A DNA stretch of 39,218 nucleotides. Source: Alphaproteobacteria bacterium. Lineage in GTDB: Bacteria > Pseudomonadota > Alphaproteobacteria > Micavibrionales > Micavibrionaceae. Location of the stretch: contig JAJRYK010000016.1 of the NCBI GenBank assembly GCA_024275825.1, positions 1-39,218 of the forward strand. Reading direction: 5' to 3'. A model generated the notes under the pieces. The model saw nothing but the letters and a program-made list of their open reading frames with translations. It had not been told where the DNA came from and searched no databases. The translations under genes were made by a program, and so were the position numbers. This document shows, piece by piece, positions 15,528 through 24,117 of the stretch; the first letter of the stretch is position 1, and each line of letters begins with the position of its first letter.

Positions 15528-16295
15528 TTACAAAACATCTAGCATTTCTGCGACTAGTGGGTGGCGAACAATGTCAGCTTGTTTGAGACGAACAACAGCG
15601 ATATTTTTTATTTTATCAAGGCGATCTGCTGTGTCTGCAAGGCCTGATATGCCCTCTAGAAGATCTGATTGCTCAGGGTCCCCGGTAATGACCATGGTGG
15701 AATGCCATCCTAGGCGCGAGAGCAGCATCTTAAGCTGGCCATAGGTACAGTTCTGCGCTTCGTCAATCACCACAAAGGCGTTGTTGAGTGTCCGCCCGCG
15801 CATAAAGCCGATGGGCGCGATCTCAATCGTGCCGTCATCCAGCATCTGGCGAACTTTTTTGCCGCCCAGCCGGTCACCCAGACAATCATAAAGCGGCCGC
15901 AGGTAGGGCGCCATTTTCTCGTGGATATCACCGGGGAGGAAGCCGAGCGATTCACCGGCCTCCATTGCAGGACGAGAAAGAATGATGCGCTCAATCTCAC
16001 CTTTTTCGAGGGCCTCAACGGCTGAAGCAATGGCGAGATAGGTTTTTCCCGTGCCAGCAGGGCCAATAGCCATCGTTAGGCTGTGTTCTTTAATGGCTTT
16101 CATCAATGTGGCTTGATTTTCTGATCGCGGTTTTATATTTTTCACATATTTTTGATCGCGGCGGCCGTCTATTTCATCATCAAGAGGGTGCCAGTCTGAT
16201 CCATTTCTATGGCGCGGCTCGTCAAATTTGGTGTGGACTATGTTGTTGTCTTTAGCGTTGTCGAATTTACGATTTTTGCGCGATTTCTTAGACAT
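15528..16295 (-). CDS. PhoH-like ATPase
   Basis: 255 residues. The N-terminal 50 residues are basic and low in complexity; the PhoH ATPase domain follows, with Walker A GPAGTGKT at 78-85, SRPAMEAGESLGFLPGD, Walker B VVIDEAQN (DEAQ 178-181) and the arginine-rich end of the fold (TGDPEQSDL). PhoH proteins are superfamily 1-like ATPases; the YbeZ members act with YbeY in rRNA processing. This one is shorter than YbeZ, lacks its N-terminal extension, and has no ybeY beside it, so it belongs to the short PhoH group. Single gene. Confidence 0.93.
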   Translation of the reverse strand: MSKKSRKNRKFDNAKDNNIVHTKFDEPRHRNGSDWHPLDDEIDGRRDQKYVKNIKPRSENQATLMKAIKEHSLTMAIGPAGTGKTYLAIASAVEALEKGEIERIILSRPAMEAGESLGFLPGDIHEKMAPYLRPLYDCLGDRLGGKKVRQMLDDGTIEIAPIGFMRGRTLNNAFVVIDEAQNCTYGQLKMLLSRLGWHSTMVITGDPEQSDLLEGISGLADTADRLDKIKNIAVVRLKQADIVRHPLVAEMLDVL

Positions 16296-16585
16296 GTATA
16301 GGCCCTTCTCCGCCGGGTGCGGATGTTAGAGGTGGGATGAAGTGGTGGAAATTTGGAGCGTAAAAAAGGCTGTTGGCGATTTTTGATATTTCGCCGGGGG
16401 TATATTTAAGAATGTTGCTTAAATGAAAGGTCAGAATAGTACCTCTTTATGCATCCTGCCTTTAGCATAACAGAAATTTGTGAATCCAGCTATGAATAAA
16501 AAATATATCATACAGGGTTATCTGGTTGCGCTTGTCCATAATTCTCTATAGCTTTTCTTCTTCAAAAAAATTAAAGGATCATGTA

Positions 16586-17796
16586 ATGCCTATTACCTTC
16601 GAAGATGTTTAAAATGCTCATAAGGCTGTGAAGGATTCCATTATTCACACGCCCACAGTGCGTGCGGCGCGTTTGTCTGTTCATCTTGGGCTTGATCTAT
16701 TTTTGAAGCTGGAGAATTTGCAGCACACAAATGCGTTTAAGGGTTGTGGTGTGCTGAATAAACTTTTAACGCTGGATGAGGCGCAACGAAAGGCTGGCGT
16801 ATTGCGTGCTCGCGCGGTAATCATGCGCAGGGCGTTGCATTTTTTGCGCAAAAACTTGGTATTCCGGCAATCATCGTGATGCCAGAAGGCACACCGTTTA
16901 ACAAAATCGCGAGAACAGAAGACTTTGGCGCATGTGTGATTGTACACGGCAAAGACCTTATTGAATCAACGGACGAGGTTAACCGCCTTGTTGAGAGTGA
17001 AGGCTATATGTTCATTCACCCGTTTGATGATCCGCTGATCTTGGCTGGGCAGGGGACGTTGGGGTTGGAGATGATCCAGGATCAACCGGACCTGGATGTC
17101 GTCGTCGTGCCTGTTGGCGGCGGCGGTTTGATTGCGGGGGTGGCCACGGCGATTAAGGGCGTGAAGCCGGAGGTTGAGATTATCGGTGTGCAGGCTGATA
17201 ATTATCCAATGGTTAAGGCAGCGTTCTATGGCACGGATGAAAAAGTTGGGGAGGCAACGCTGGCGGAAGGTATCGCTGTTGAAGAGCCATCTTAAGCAAA
17301 TGTTGAGGTGATTAAGAATTTGGTTAGCCGCATAGAAACAGTAAGTGAGCAGGAAATTGAAGCGGCCATTTTTGATTTGCTTAGTGATGAAAAACTGGTA
17401 GTGGAGGGCTCTGCTGGTGCTGGGCTGGCTTTTGTTAAAAAGCACGTCGAGGAATTTAAAGATAAAAAGGTTGGCTTGGTCATTTGTGGTGGAAATTTAG
17501 ACTCGCGCTTGCTCTCCACGCTTATTTTACGTGGCTTGGTCCATGATGGGCGGATTACGCGCCTCCGTTTCGAGATTGATGACACGCCCGGTCAGCTCTC
17601 TGATATCTCCCGCATTATCGGCGAAAGCGGCGCGAACGTGGTGGAAGTGATTCATCAACGCATGATGCAAAGCGTGTCTCTAAAAAGCGCGGAGCTAGAT
17701 GTCGTGATCGAGGCCCGCGATAAAATGCATGTTGGCGATATTGTCCAAACCCTCCGCGATGCTGGCTTTGTGACGCATGTGATGAGTGAAGTTTGA
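16586..17796 (+). pseudogene. threonine ammonia-lyase (ilvA/tdcB-like), multiply broken
   Basis: The whole region reads as a threonine ammonia-lyase with a C-terminal ACT-like domain once three lesions are corrected. The start MPITFEDV is followed by an in-frame TAA at codon 9 (probably CAA in the ancestor). A 1-base deletion near 16800 shifts the frame within the V-I-A-x-S-x-G-N-H-A-Q-G motif. A second TAA at 17293-17295 interrupts AVEEPS-x-ANVEVI. The PLP lysine (AFKGCG, normally SFKERG) and the glycine loop PVGGGGLIAG remain, but ER is changed to GC. The ACT part (RFEIDDTPGQLSDISRIIGE) is intact. Three independent lesions argue for real decay and loss of deaminase activity, with possible effects on isoleucine synthesis unless another copy exists. 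Confidence 0.9.
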
Positions 17797-17804
17797 TGTC
17801 ATAG

Positions 17805-17858
17805 AAAAAGCCGCCCGAAACGTGCATGAGAGCACTTGAATAACCGGGCGGCTTTTTT
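17805..17858. terminator. strong bidirectional terminator
   Basis: GCCGCCCG (17810-17817) and CGGGCGGC (17845-17852) form an 8-bp GC stem, flanked by AAAAA on the left and TTTTTT on the right. It works in both directions, between the convergent threonine ammonia-lyase pseudogene and nrdB. Confidence 0.9.
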
Positions 17859-17925
17859 ATGTTGAGCTAAAGTAGTTTACTTTAGTTTACGCAGTGCGTT
17901 CTTGTTCAGCTTATTTTGTTTTAGG

Positions 17926-19029
17926 TTACTCCGCAGCGATGACGTCGTCGTTATCACCAGAGTTTTTGTTGGCCTCACTCATATCCGTTGGTGCATTTGG
18001 GTCCTTACCGTAGTTCCCCGCAAAGACATCGCTGGAGAAAACTTCTTCCCATGTGCCTTCGGTGGAGGCCTTGGCATATTCGGTGGAGCGGTTTTCGAAG
18101 AAGTTTGTGTGCTCTGCGCCGTTGAGCATTTCATCCATCCATGGCAGCGGGTTTTTGGTAACGCCGTAAACCGGCTCCAGATTCAGCTGCTGCAAGCGAC
18201 GGTCACCGATATAGCGGATATATTCTTTTACATCTTCAGGCTTCATTCCCTCGATCTCGCCCATTTCGAAGCACAGATCGATGAAGGCATCTTCGTGCTC
18301 AACCGTGATTTTACAGCATTCGGTAATTTCTGCGCGCAGCTCATCATCCCAGATATCCTGGTTTTCATCGATGAAGGTGTTGAAGAGTTTAATCATGGAC
18401 AGGCAGTGCAGCGTTTCGTCTCGGACAGACCATGTGATGATTTGGCCCATGCCTTTCATTTTATTAAAGCGCGGGAAGTTCATCAAAATGGCGAAGGACG
18501 CAAACAGCGCCAACCCTTCGGTAAAGGCGCCAAACATCGCCATTGTCTTGGCAATATCGCGGCGGGAATCCATGGACACGTCTTGCATATAATCGAATTT
18601 GTCCTTCATTTCCTTATAGTCAAGGAAGGCTGAATATTCGCTTTCCGGCATGCCGAGCGTATCGAGCAGGTGGGAATAGGCCGCAATATGCACCGTTTCG
18701 ATGTTTGAAAAGGCCGACAGCATCATCTGTACTTCGACAGGGCCAAAGACTTGGCTGTAATGCTTCATATAGCAGTTATTGACCTCAACATCGGCTTGGG
18801 TAAAAAAGCGGAAAATCTGGGTCATTAAATTTTTCTCAGATTCGGTGAGCGTTTTTTTCCAGTCGCGCACATCCTCAGCCATCGGTACTTCCTCGGGCAG
18901 CCAGTGAATGCGCTGCTGCGTCAACCAGGCCTCGTAACACCACGGGTATAAAAACGGCTTATAGAGATGGCGCTCCACAAGGAGGGGGGATTTCGCGTTT
19001 GTGATGTCCGGTGGTGTTGGTTTGGCCAT
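17926..19029 (-). CDS. nrdB: class Ia ribonucleotide reductase beta subunit NrdB
   Basis: 367 residues from ATG 19029, chosen for the AGGAGT ribosome-binding site upstream; a longer frame to 19200 runs through the operator region and is not credible. NrdB houses the di-iron centre and tyrosyl radical that start ribonucleotide reduction. Ligands are visible: Asp80 (FTQAD), Glu111 and His114 (IETVH), Glu171 (EGLALFASF), Glu205 and His208 (RDETLH). The radical Tyr118 is kept (AAYSHLL). The C-terminal tail is acidic and probably binds NrdA. Transcribed after nrdA but separated from it by a terminator and its own NrdR-like operators, so it is an independent unit. Confidence 0.97.
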   Translation of the reverse strand: MAKPTPPDITNAKSPLLVERHLYKPFLYPWCYEAWLTQQRIHWLPEEVPMAEDVRDWKKTLTESEKNLMTQIFRFFTQADVEVNNCYMKHYSQVFGPVEVQMMLSAFSNIETVHIAAYSHLLDTLGMPESEYSAFLDYKEMKDKFDYMQDVSMDSRRDIAKTMAMFGAFTEGLALFASFAILMNFPRFNKMKGMGQIITWSVRDETLHCLSMIKLFNTFIDENQDIWDDELRAEITECCKITVEHEDAFIDLCFEMGEIEGMKPEDVKEYIRYIGDRRLQQLNLEPVYGVTKNPLPWMDEMLNGAEHTNFFENRSTEYAKASTEGTWEEVFSSDVFAGNYGKDPNAPTDMSEANKNSGDNDDVIAAE

Positions 19030-19149
19030 GTTTAATGTACTCCTACTTAAATGATTCTCTTGATGGTTAGTGTAGTGTTCCTGCGCCTTGATCCGAGTCT
19101 TTTCTGGATTTTGGCTGGGGAAAGCGGGGATAAGTTTTAAAACGCAAAA

Positions 19150-19197
19150 TAACCATATATTGTGGTTTATTATAGATGATACCACCATATATAGTAG
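19150..19197 (-). promoter_or_regulatory. paired NrdR-like boxes and promoter upstream of nrdB
   Basis: Two 16-bp sites fit the NrdR consensus (ACACWATATWTWGTGT). 19150-19165 has AACCATATATTGTGG, and 19182-19197 has CCACCATATATAGTAG. Their starts are 32 bp apart, the spacing of three helical turns typical of NrdR. On the minus strand a TATAAT (19174 to 19169) lies between them, so bound NrdR would block the promoter. Confidence 0.7.
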
Positions 19198-19217
19198 CAA
19201 TCAAGTGTGCGTACAAT

Positions 19218-19245
19218 AAAAAAGGAGCTAATAAAGCTCCTTTTT
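19218..19245. terminator. intrinsic terminator after nrdA
   Basis: GGAGCT (19224-19229) pairs with AGCTCC (19235-19240), flanked by six A and five T. On the minus strand it follows the nrdA stop by about 27 bases and separates nrdA from nrdB. Confidence 0.85.
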
Positions 19246-19271
19246 CTAAGATGCTACGGTTTATTAATTAT

Positions 19272-21107
19272 TTACTGACACGCTAAACATTCCTCATACA
19301 TACCGCCTTGTGCTTCGCCTTCACTTTGTGCATCGGCGGCATCTTTTTCACCACTTTGGGCGCGCTTCCATGATGCATCTGATTCGGCGCGTTGGATGGA
19401 TTTTGAGCGGCAGTAATAGAGGCTCTTCACGCCTTTTTTCCATGCGTGGTAGTGCACATCATGTAGCTCTTTCTTATGCACGTTTGCTGGGAGGAACACG
19501 TTAAGTGATTGCGCCTGACAGATGAACGGTGTGCGGTCTGCGGCATGTTCGATGAGCCAGCGTTGATCAATCTCGAACGCAGTTTTAAACACGTCTTTTT
19601 CATCGTCTGAGAGGAAATCAAGATGCTGGACCGAGCCTTCGTTGGTGAAGATTGAAGACCACACATCTTCGGTGTTGTGCCCTCTTTCCCCTAGCAATTC
19701 TGCTAAGAATTTGTTTTTCACAGGGAACGAACCGGACAGCGTTTTGTGTGTATAAGCATTTGCTGCATTTGGTTCGATGCCCGGGGATGCGCCGCCGCAA
19801 ATGATAGAGATTGACGCGGTGGGCGCGACGGCCATTTTGTTGGAGAAGCGCTCCATGATGCCGTAATCTGCAGCATCCGGGCATGCGCCGCGCTCTTCTG
19901 CGAGTTTTTTGGACGCATCATCGGCGCCGCGTTTGATGTGTTGAAAGATCCGGCGGTTCCAGACCTTCGCCATGACGCCCTCCATCGGGATCATCTTGGA
20001 TTGCAGGAACGAGTGCCAGCCCATGACGCCGAGGCCAACAGAGCGCTCACGCATGGCGGCGTATTTTGCGCGCTTCATACTGTCTGGGGCTTTTGCGATA
20101 AAGTCGGACAGGACGTTATCGAGGAAGCGCATAATGTCTTCGATGAATTGTTCGTTACCGTTCCATTCATCCCACTTCTCGAGGTTGACGGAAGAAAGGC
20201 AGCACACGGCCGTGCGGTCGTTACCCAGATGATCAACGCCAGTCGGTAGCGTGATTTCAGAACACAAATTAGACATTTTCACGTTTAAGCCGGCCATTTT
20301 GTGATGATCAGGAATGGCGTCATTGACGTGATCGATATTGACAATGTAGGGCTCGCCTGTTTCAACGCGGGTGGTGAGGAGACGAATCCAGAGCTCGCGC
20401 GCGCTGACTTTATCAACGACAGCGTTATCTTTGGGAGAGCGCAAGGCCCATTCTTCGTCATTCTCAACGGCTTCCATGAAGCGGTTGGTAACCAAAACGC
20501 CGTGGTGGAGGTTAAGTGCCTTACGGTTTGGATCGCCACCAGTTGGGCGGCGGATCTCGATAAATTCTTCAATTTCGGGGTGCCAGATTGGCAAATAAAT
20601 CGCAGCAGAGCCGCGGCGTAGTGAGCCTTGAGAGATCGCGAGTGTTAGAGAATCCATCACGCGGATAAATGGTACGATACCGCTTGTTTTGCCATTACGG
20701 CCAACCTTCTCACCAATAGAGCGGACATTACCCCAATAAGAGCCAATGCCGCCACCAAGAGAAGCGAGCCAGACATTTTCATTCCACAGGCTCATAATAC
20801 CTTCGAGGCTGTCTTGTGTTTCATTGAGGAAGCACGAGATTGGCAGGCCGCGGCTTGTACCGCCATTGGACAAAACAGGTGTAGAGGGCATGAACCATAG
20901 CTTCGACATATAGTCATAGAGGCGCTGTGCATGCGCAGAATCATCACCGTAATACATCGCATTACGCGCAAAAAGATCCTGATATTGCTCTTCAGGCATC
21001 AGATATCGATCGGTCAAGGTGGCCTTGCCAAATGTGGTGAGATGTTCGTCCCGGCTACGATCGATCTGGACACGGTTGCCCCGCTCCATTTGCGCAACGT
21101 CAAACAT
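19272..21107 (-). CDS. nrdA: ribonucleotide reductase alpha subunit NrdA, short form
   Basis: 611 residues. NrdA carries the active site that reduces ribonucleoside diphosphates. Visible: first redox cysteine Cys92 (LPISCFLN), the NLCSE active-site loop (280-284), the partner cysteine at CCLSSVNLE (302/303), the radical-transfer Tyr pair in SLYYCRSKS, and the C-terminal reductant pair ECLACQ. The protein starts almost at the catalytic domain, so the N-terminal ATP-cone present in E. coli NrdA (about 760 residues) is absent. Overall activity control by dATP through a cone is therefore not expected. Short forms like this occur in other alphaproteobacteria. Confidence 0.96.
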   Translation of the reverse strand: MFDVAQMERGNRVQIDRSRDEHLTTFGKATLTDRYLMPEEQYQDLFARNAMYYGDDSAHAQRLYDYMSKLWFMPSTPVLSNGGTSRGLPISCFLNETQDSLEGIMSLWNENVWLASLGGGIGSYWGNVRSIGEKVGRNGKTSGIVPFIRVMDSLTLAISQGSLRRGSAAIYLPIWHPEIEEFIEIRRPTGGDPNRKALNLHHGVLVTNRFMEAVENDEEWALRSPKDNAVVDKVSARELWIRLLTTRVETGEPYIVNIDHVNDAIPDHHKMAGLNVKMSNLCSEITLPTGVDHLGNDRTAVCCLSSVNLEKWDEWNGNEQFIEDIMRFLDNVLSDFIAKAPDSMKRAKYAAMRERSVGLGVMGWHSFLQSKMIPMEGVMAKVWNRRIFQHIKRGADDASKKLAEERGACPDAADYGIMERFSNKMAVAPTASISIICGGASPGIEPNAANAYTHKTLSGSFPVKNKFLAELLGERGHNTEDVWSSIFTNEGSVQHLDFLSDDEKDVFKTAFEIDQRWLIEHAADRTPFICQAQSLNVFLPANVHKKELHDVHYHAWKKGVKSLYYCRSKSIQRAESDASWKRAQSGEKDAADAQSEGEAQGGMYEECLACQ

Positions 21108-21191
21108 GAGTTCTTCCTCTTCTTATTATTATATAGTGTGCTTAAAGCATTAAGCAGCAAAAATGTAAGGGAAACAGGATATTCGTGTGAA

Positions 21192-21238
21192 ACACAATCC
21201 TTAGTACCTATTAAAAATAAATATACTATATCTCGTAG
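21192..21238 (-). promoter_or_regulatory. weaker NrdR-like pair upstream of nrdA
   Basis: ACACAATCCTTAGTAC (21192-21207) and ATACTATATCTCGTAG (21223-21238) each match about half of the NrdR consensus and start 31 bp apart. They lie 85-130 bases upstream of the nrdA start, with AT-rich sequence between them. The rest of the 361-base gap 21108-21468 holds only a TATAAT at 21371-21376 that may serve the pyruvate kinase gene. Confidence 0.4.
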
Positions 21239-21468
21239 GTATCGGCAAAGAAAAAGTTAAAGGTTTTTATTCCTACTGCGCTGCAATGCTAGATTTAAGC
21301 GTCTGTATTTTCATTTAAATTTGTAGATATCCCGTCAGTTATCCCGCCTGTGGTCAATTGCAAAACGCAATATAATTTCAATATGGGGTGTAAAAAGAGA
21401 ATGGTTTCGGCACATGATTTTGACGTGTATGATGGCTGAAAATATCAACTAAAAAGAGATTTCTAGAC

Positions 21469-22896
21469 ATGAAAAATACCCATTGGTCCCGGCGGACAAA
21501 GATTGTAGCGACTTTGGGCCCCGCAACGAATCAAGAGGAACAAATTGCGGCACTGATTGAGGCGGGCGTGAATATATTCAGACTCAATTTTTCTCATGGA
21601 TCGCATGATGACCATCGCGCAGCGCTGCAGAAAATAAGAGTGCAGGAAGAAAAATCCGGGCGCTGTGTTGGAATCATGGCCGACATGCAGGGGCCTAAAT
21701 TACGAATCGGCACGTTCAAGGATGGGCCGATTGAAATCAGTGAGGGGATGAGTTTTCGATTCGATCTTGATGAAATGCCGGGCGATGAGAGGCGCGTCTG
21801 CTTGCCACACCCGGAAATTTTGAGTGTACTCGATGTGGATAGCCAGATTTTTCTGGATGATGGAAAGGTTCGCGCGCGCGTCACAAAGAAGGGCGCTGAT
21901 TTTATCGACGTTGTGATTCGTAGCGGGACAACATTATCTGACCGTAAGGGCTTGAACGTCCCTGGCGCGTTGATCCCCATACCGGCGTTGACTGAAAAGG
22001 ATAAAAAGGACTTGGCGCTGGCGCTGGATATGGGCGTGGACTGGGTCGCGCAGAGCTTTGTACAGACACCAGAAGATGTTCAGGAAGCGCGTGATTTAAT
22101 TGAAGGGCGCGCGGCGTTGATGGTGAAGCTGGAAAAACCTGCAGCGCTTACGCAGCTAGAGGAAATTATCGCGCTGGCCGATGGCGTGATGCTGGCGCGC
22201 GGTGATTTGGGCGTTGAAATTCCAGCCGAAGATGTGCCTGCGGTGCAAAAACGTGTGGTGCGCAAGGCTTGGGAAATGGGCAAGCCGGTTATTGTTGCGA
22301 CGCAAATGCTGGAATCAATGATCGAAAATGCGCGGCCAACGCGCGCGGAGGCCTCTGATGTGGCCACGGCTGTTTATGATGGTGCGGATGGCGTAATGCT
22401 CTCGGCCGAAACGGCGGCTGGGGCGCATCCGATTAAGGCGGTGGAGATGATGGATAAAATTTGCCGCAGCACCGAGAGCGATGAGATATATACGCAAATT
22501 ATGGAGGCGAAGCACCCGGATCTGGTTGATGATTCATCTGATGCCATTACAGCGGCGGCCTATTATGTGGCGCAGGATGTGGGCGCATCTTTTATTGTGA
22601 CCTATACAACATCCGGCTCGACAACCCTGCGCATGGCGCGCCAGCGGCCGGAGGTGCCGATATTGTGCCTAACGCCAGACTTAAACAGCGCGCGCAGGCT
22701 CTGTATGTCCTATGGCGTGCATGCGGTGCATATGGAGGAGGAAATGGGAGATTTTACAGGCCCGGCGCGCACGGCCGCGAAGATTGCGCTCGGCGTTGGC
22801 ATGGCGGAAAAGGGCCAGACATTCGTCATGACTGCTGGCGTACCATTTGGTGAAAAGGGCACGACCAATACGCTTAGGATTGCGGAGGTCGTTTAG
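21469..22896 (+). CDS. pyk: pyruvate kinase
   Basis: 475 residues, full length for the bacterial enzyme. It converts phosphoenolpyruvate and ADP to pyruvate and ATP. The barrel opens with RRTKIVATLGPAT, and the ATP and metal-binding residues lie in FRLNFSHGS and MADMQGPKLRIG; the active-site lysine and metal ligands are in VKLEKPAAL and VMLARGDLGVEIP, then KPVIVATQMLESMI and RAEASDVATAVYDGADGVMLSAETA. The C-terminal domain is complete and lacks any PEP-utiliser extension. Monocistronic; the next gene is convergent and begins right after it. Confidence 0.97.
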   Translation: MKNTHWSRRTKIVATLGPATNQEEQIAALIEAGVNIFRLNFSHGSHDDHRAALQKIRVQEEKSGRCVGIMADMQGPKLRIGTFKDGPIEISEGMSFRFDLDEMPGDERRVCLPHPEILSVLDVDSQIFLDDGKVRARVTKKGADFIDVVIRSGTTLSDRKGLNVPGALIPIPALTEKDKKDLALALDMGVDWVAQSFVQTPEDVQEARDLIEGRAALMVKLEKPAALTQLEEIIALADGVMLARGDLGVEIPAEDVPAVQKRVVRKAWEMGKPVIVATQMLESMIENARPTRAEASDVATAVYDGADGVMLSAETAAGAHPIKAVEMMDKICRSTESDEIYTQIMEAKHPDLVDDSSDAITAAAYYVAQDVGASFIVTYTTSGSTTLRMARQRPEVPILCLTPDLNSARRLCMSYGVHAVHMEEEMGDFTGPARTAAKIALGVGMAEKGQTFVMTAGVPFGEKGTTNTLRIAEVV

Positions 22897-23679
22897 TTAA
22901 TTCGCGCTGGCAATAACCGTTGAGCTTGGGGCGGTATGCAGCCACCAGGCGGTGCGGTTGATGGAGAAAATGGGGCGGTAGCGGTCTAGGCGATCGCCAT
23001 TGAGCAAATGGTCATTCTGGTTGTCCAGGATCACGGTGCCGCTATCCGTGTAGACAGCGAGTACGGCATGCGGAATATTTTTGAGGTTATCGTGCACAAT
23101 TGCGATGCGCATGCGGTTTTCAGGAACGCCGAGCATGCGTAGGGCTGTGTATTTCGCGATCGCAAAATCTTCACAATCACCACCGCGCTGGAGGAATTCT
23201 ATCGGTGTGGCCCAGTAATCGCTCTGGCCCCAGTTTTTCTTGTCCCCAATATAGCGTGTTTCATTCATCAGGCGGTTGACCTTGTCAGCTGTTTTTCTCA
23301 GAGAAAGGCCGCGCAAATCTTCTAAATCTTTTTGCAATTCTGTGATCGTGGTGTTTGATGATGAACGGCTTAGTTCACGATCAAAGCGTTTGAACATGCT
23401 GGTCCATTTTGTGAAGGGCTTAAGGTCGCTGGAGCGTTTTTCGTGTGATTCGAATAACGGTGTATAGGCGCTGACTTTTGTGAAGGCGTTGCCCATATCA
23501 GGCGCGCTAGCAAGTGCGATACGTGCTGGTACATCTTTGATCATACCGGCATTTGCTTTTTTGCCTGCGGTGTTGGTCAGTGCGAAGACACAGAAAAAGG
23601 CTGCTGTCATGAAACGTAACGCCATTTGACGACCGAGAATAAGTTGCAGTTGTTGTTTTGAAATCAAGCCTTGTTTCAC
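22897..23679 (-). CDS. BTLCP-family (LapG-like) cysteine protease, main part of a frameshifted gene
   Basis: 260 residues read from a GTG (23679) that is probably not a true start. After 20 residues (KQGLISKQQLQLILG) comes a membrane anchor or signal segment (MALRFMTAAFFCVFALT), then the periplasmic bacterial transglutaminase-like cysteine protease domain: Trp in YWATPIEFL, catalytic Cys in GGDCEDFAIAKYTALRMLGV, His in NIPHAVLAV, Asp in VILDNQ. LapG of this family cleaves adhesins under c-di-GMP control; a similar target here is inference. The first 20 residues continue the MshEN-like domain of the adjoining ORF, so both are one gene split at an A8 run (see 23676-23894). Confidence 0.85.
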   Translation of the reverse strand: MKQGLISKQQLQLILGRQMALRFMTAAFFCVFALTNTAGKKANAGMIKDVPARIALASAPDMGNAFTKVSAYTPLFESHEKRSSDLKPFTKWTSMFKRFDRELSRSSSNTTITELQKDLEDLRGLSLRKTADKVNRLMNETRYIGDKKNWGQSDYWATPIEFLQRGGDCEDFAIAKYTALRMLGVPENRMRIAIVHDNLKNIPHAVLAVYTDSGTVILDNQNDHLLNGDRLDRYRPIFSINRTAWWLHTAPSSTVIASAN

Positions 23680-23894
23680 GAAGATTTGACCCAGCGGTAG
23701 ACGCGTTTTTTTTGCTGTTGCAGCGCGAATTTTAGATCATTTGGGGCGACAATGCCTTTGGTTACCAAAAGCTCGCCCAGGCGATGACGTCCAAAATATG
23801 TTTTGAAATGCCCTAAAATGCCTTTGTGGCACTCTTTATTATTTGTTTCGGTGGCCCGCCCCTGCTCGGCAGACACATCTTTGTGCGCTTTCAT
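23676..23894 (-). CDS. MshEN-like N-terminal part of the same protease gene
   Basis: 72 residues. RLGELLVTKGIVAPNDLKFALQQQKK is the first half of a MshEN/GspE-N-like helical repeat (LGE.LV..G.I....L..AL..Q). At the run of eight A (T run 23706-23713 on the plus strand) the frame goes to RVYRWVKSS and stops. Reading one base back gives TRLPLGQIFVKQGLISKQQL, the second half of the repeat, in frame with the downstream protease. So the intact product would be about 330 residues: cytoplasmic MshEN-like domain, membrane helix, periplasmic protease. The cause could be mutation, a sequencing error in the homopolymer, or programmed slippage on A-AAA-AAA. Confidence 0.75.
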   Translation of the reverse strand: MKAHKDVSAEQGRATETNNKECHKGILGHFKTYFGRHRLGELLVTKGIVAPNDLKFALQQQKKRVYRWVKSS

Positions 23895-24117
23895 GAAAGC
23901 CCCTTATTTTCTTATAAATACCCAGTTGTTCTGATACGCAGAATGTCCGTGAAACCCATATTTTCACCTACCATTAAACACGAGAAAGATTGACGAATTC
24001 CTAACAAACGGGCATAAAAATAGTGTTTTTAAGATATTTTTCGTATTTTTATCAAAAATCGACAAAAAAGCCTGATTTTCAAGAGTTTTGGCGGCGAATA
24101 TAAATGACCAGACAGGG

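Noticed and set aside
17902-18633. 243-codon plus-strand frame
   Set aside because: Lies entirely antisense to nrdB, which is certain; the translation has no family features.
19030-19200. 57-residue N-terminal extension of NrdB
   Set aside because: It would run through the NrdR-like boxes and promoter; the ATG at 19029 has a proper ribosome-binding site and matches the family start.
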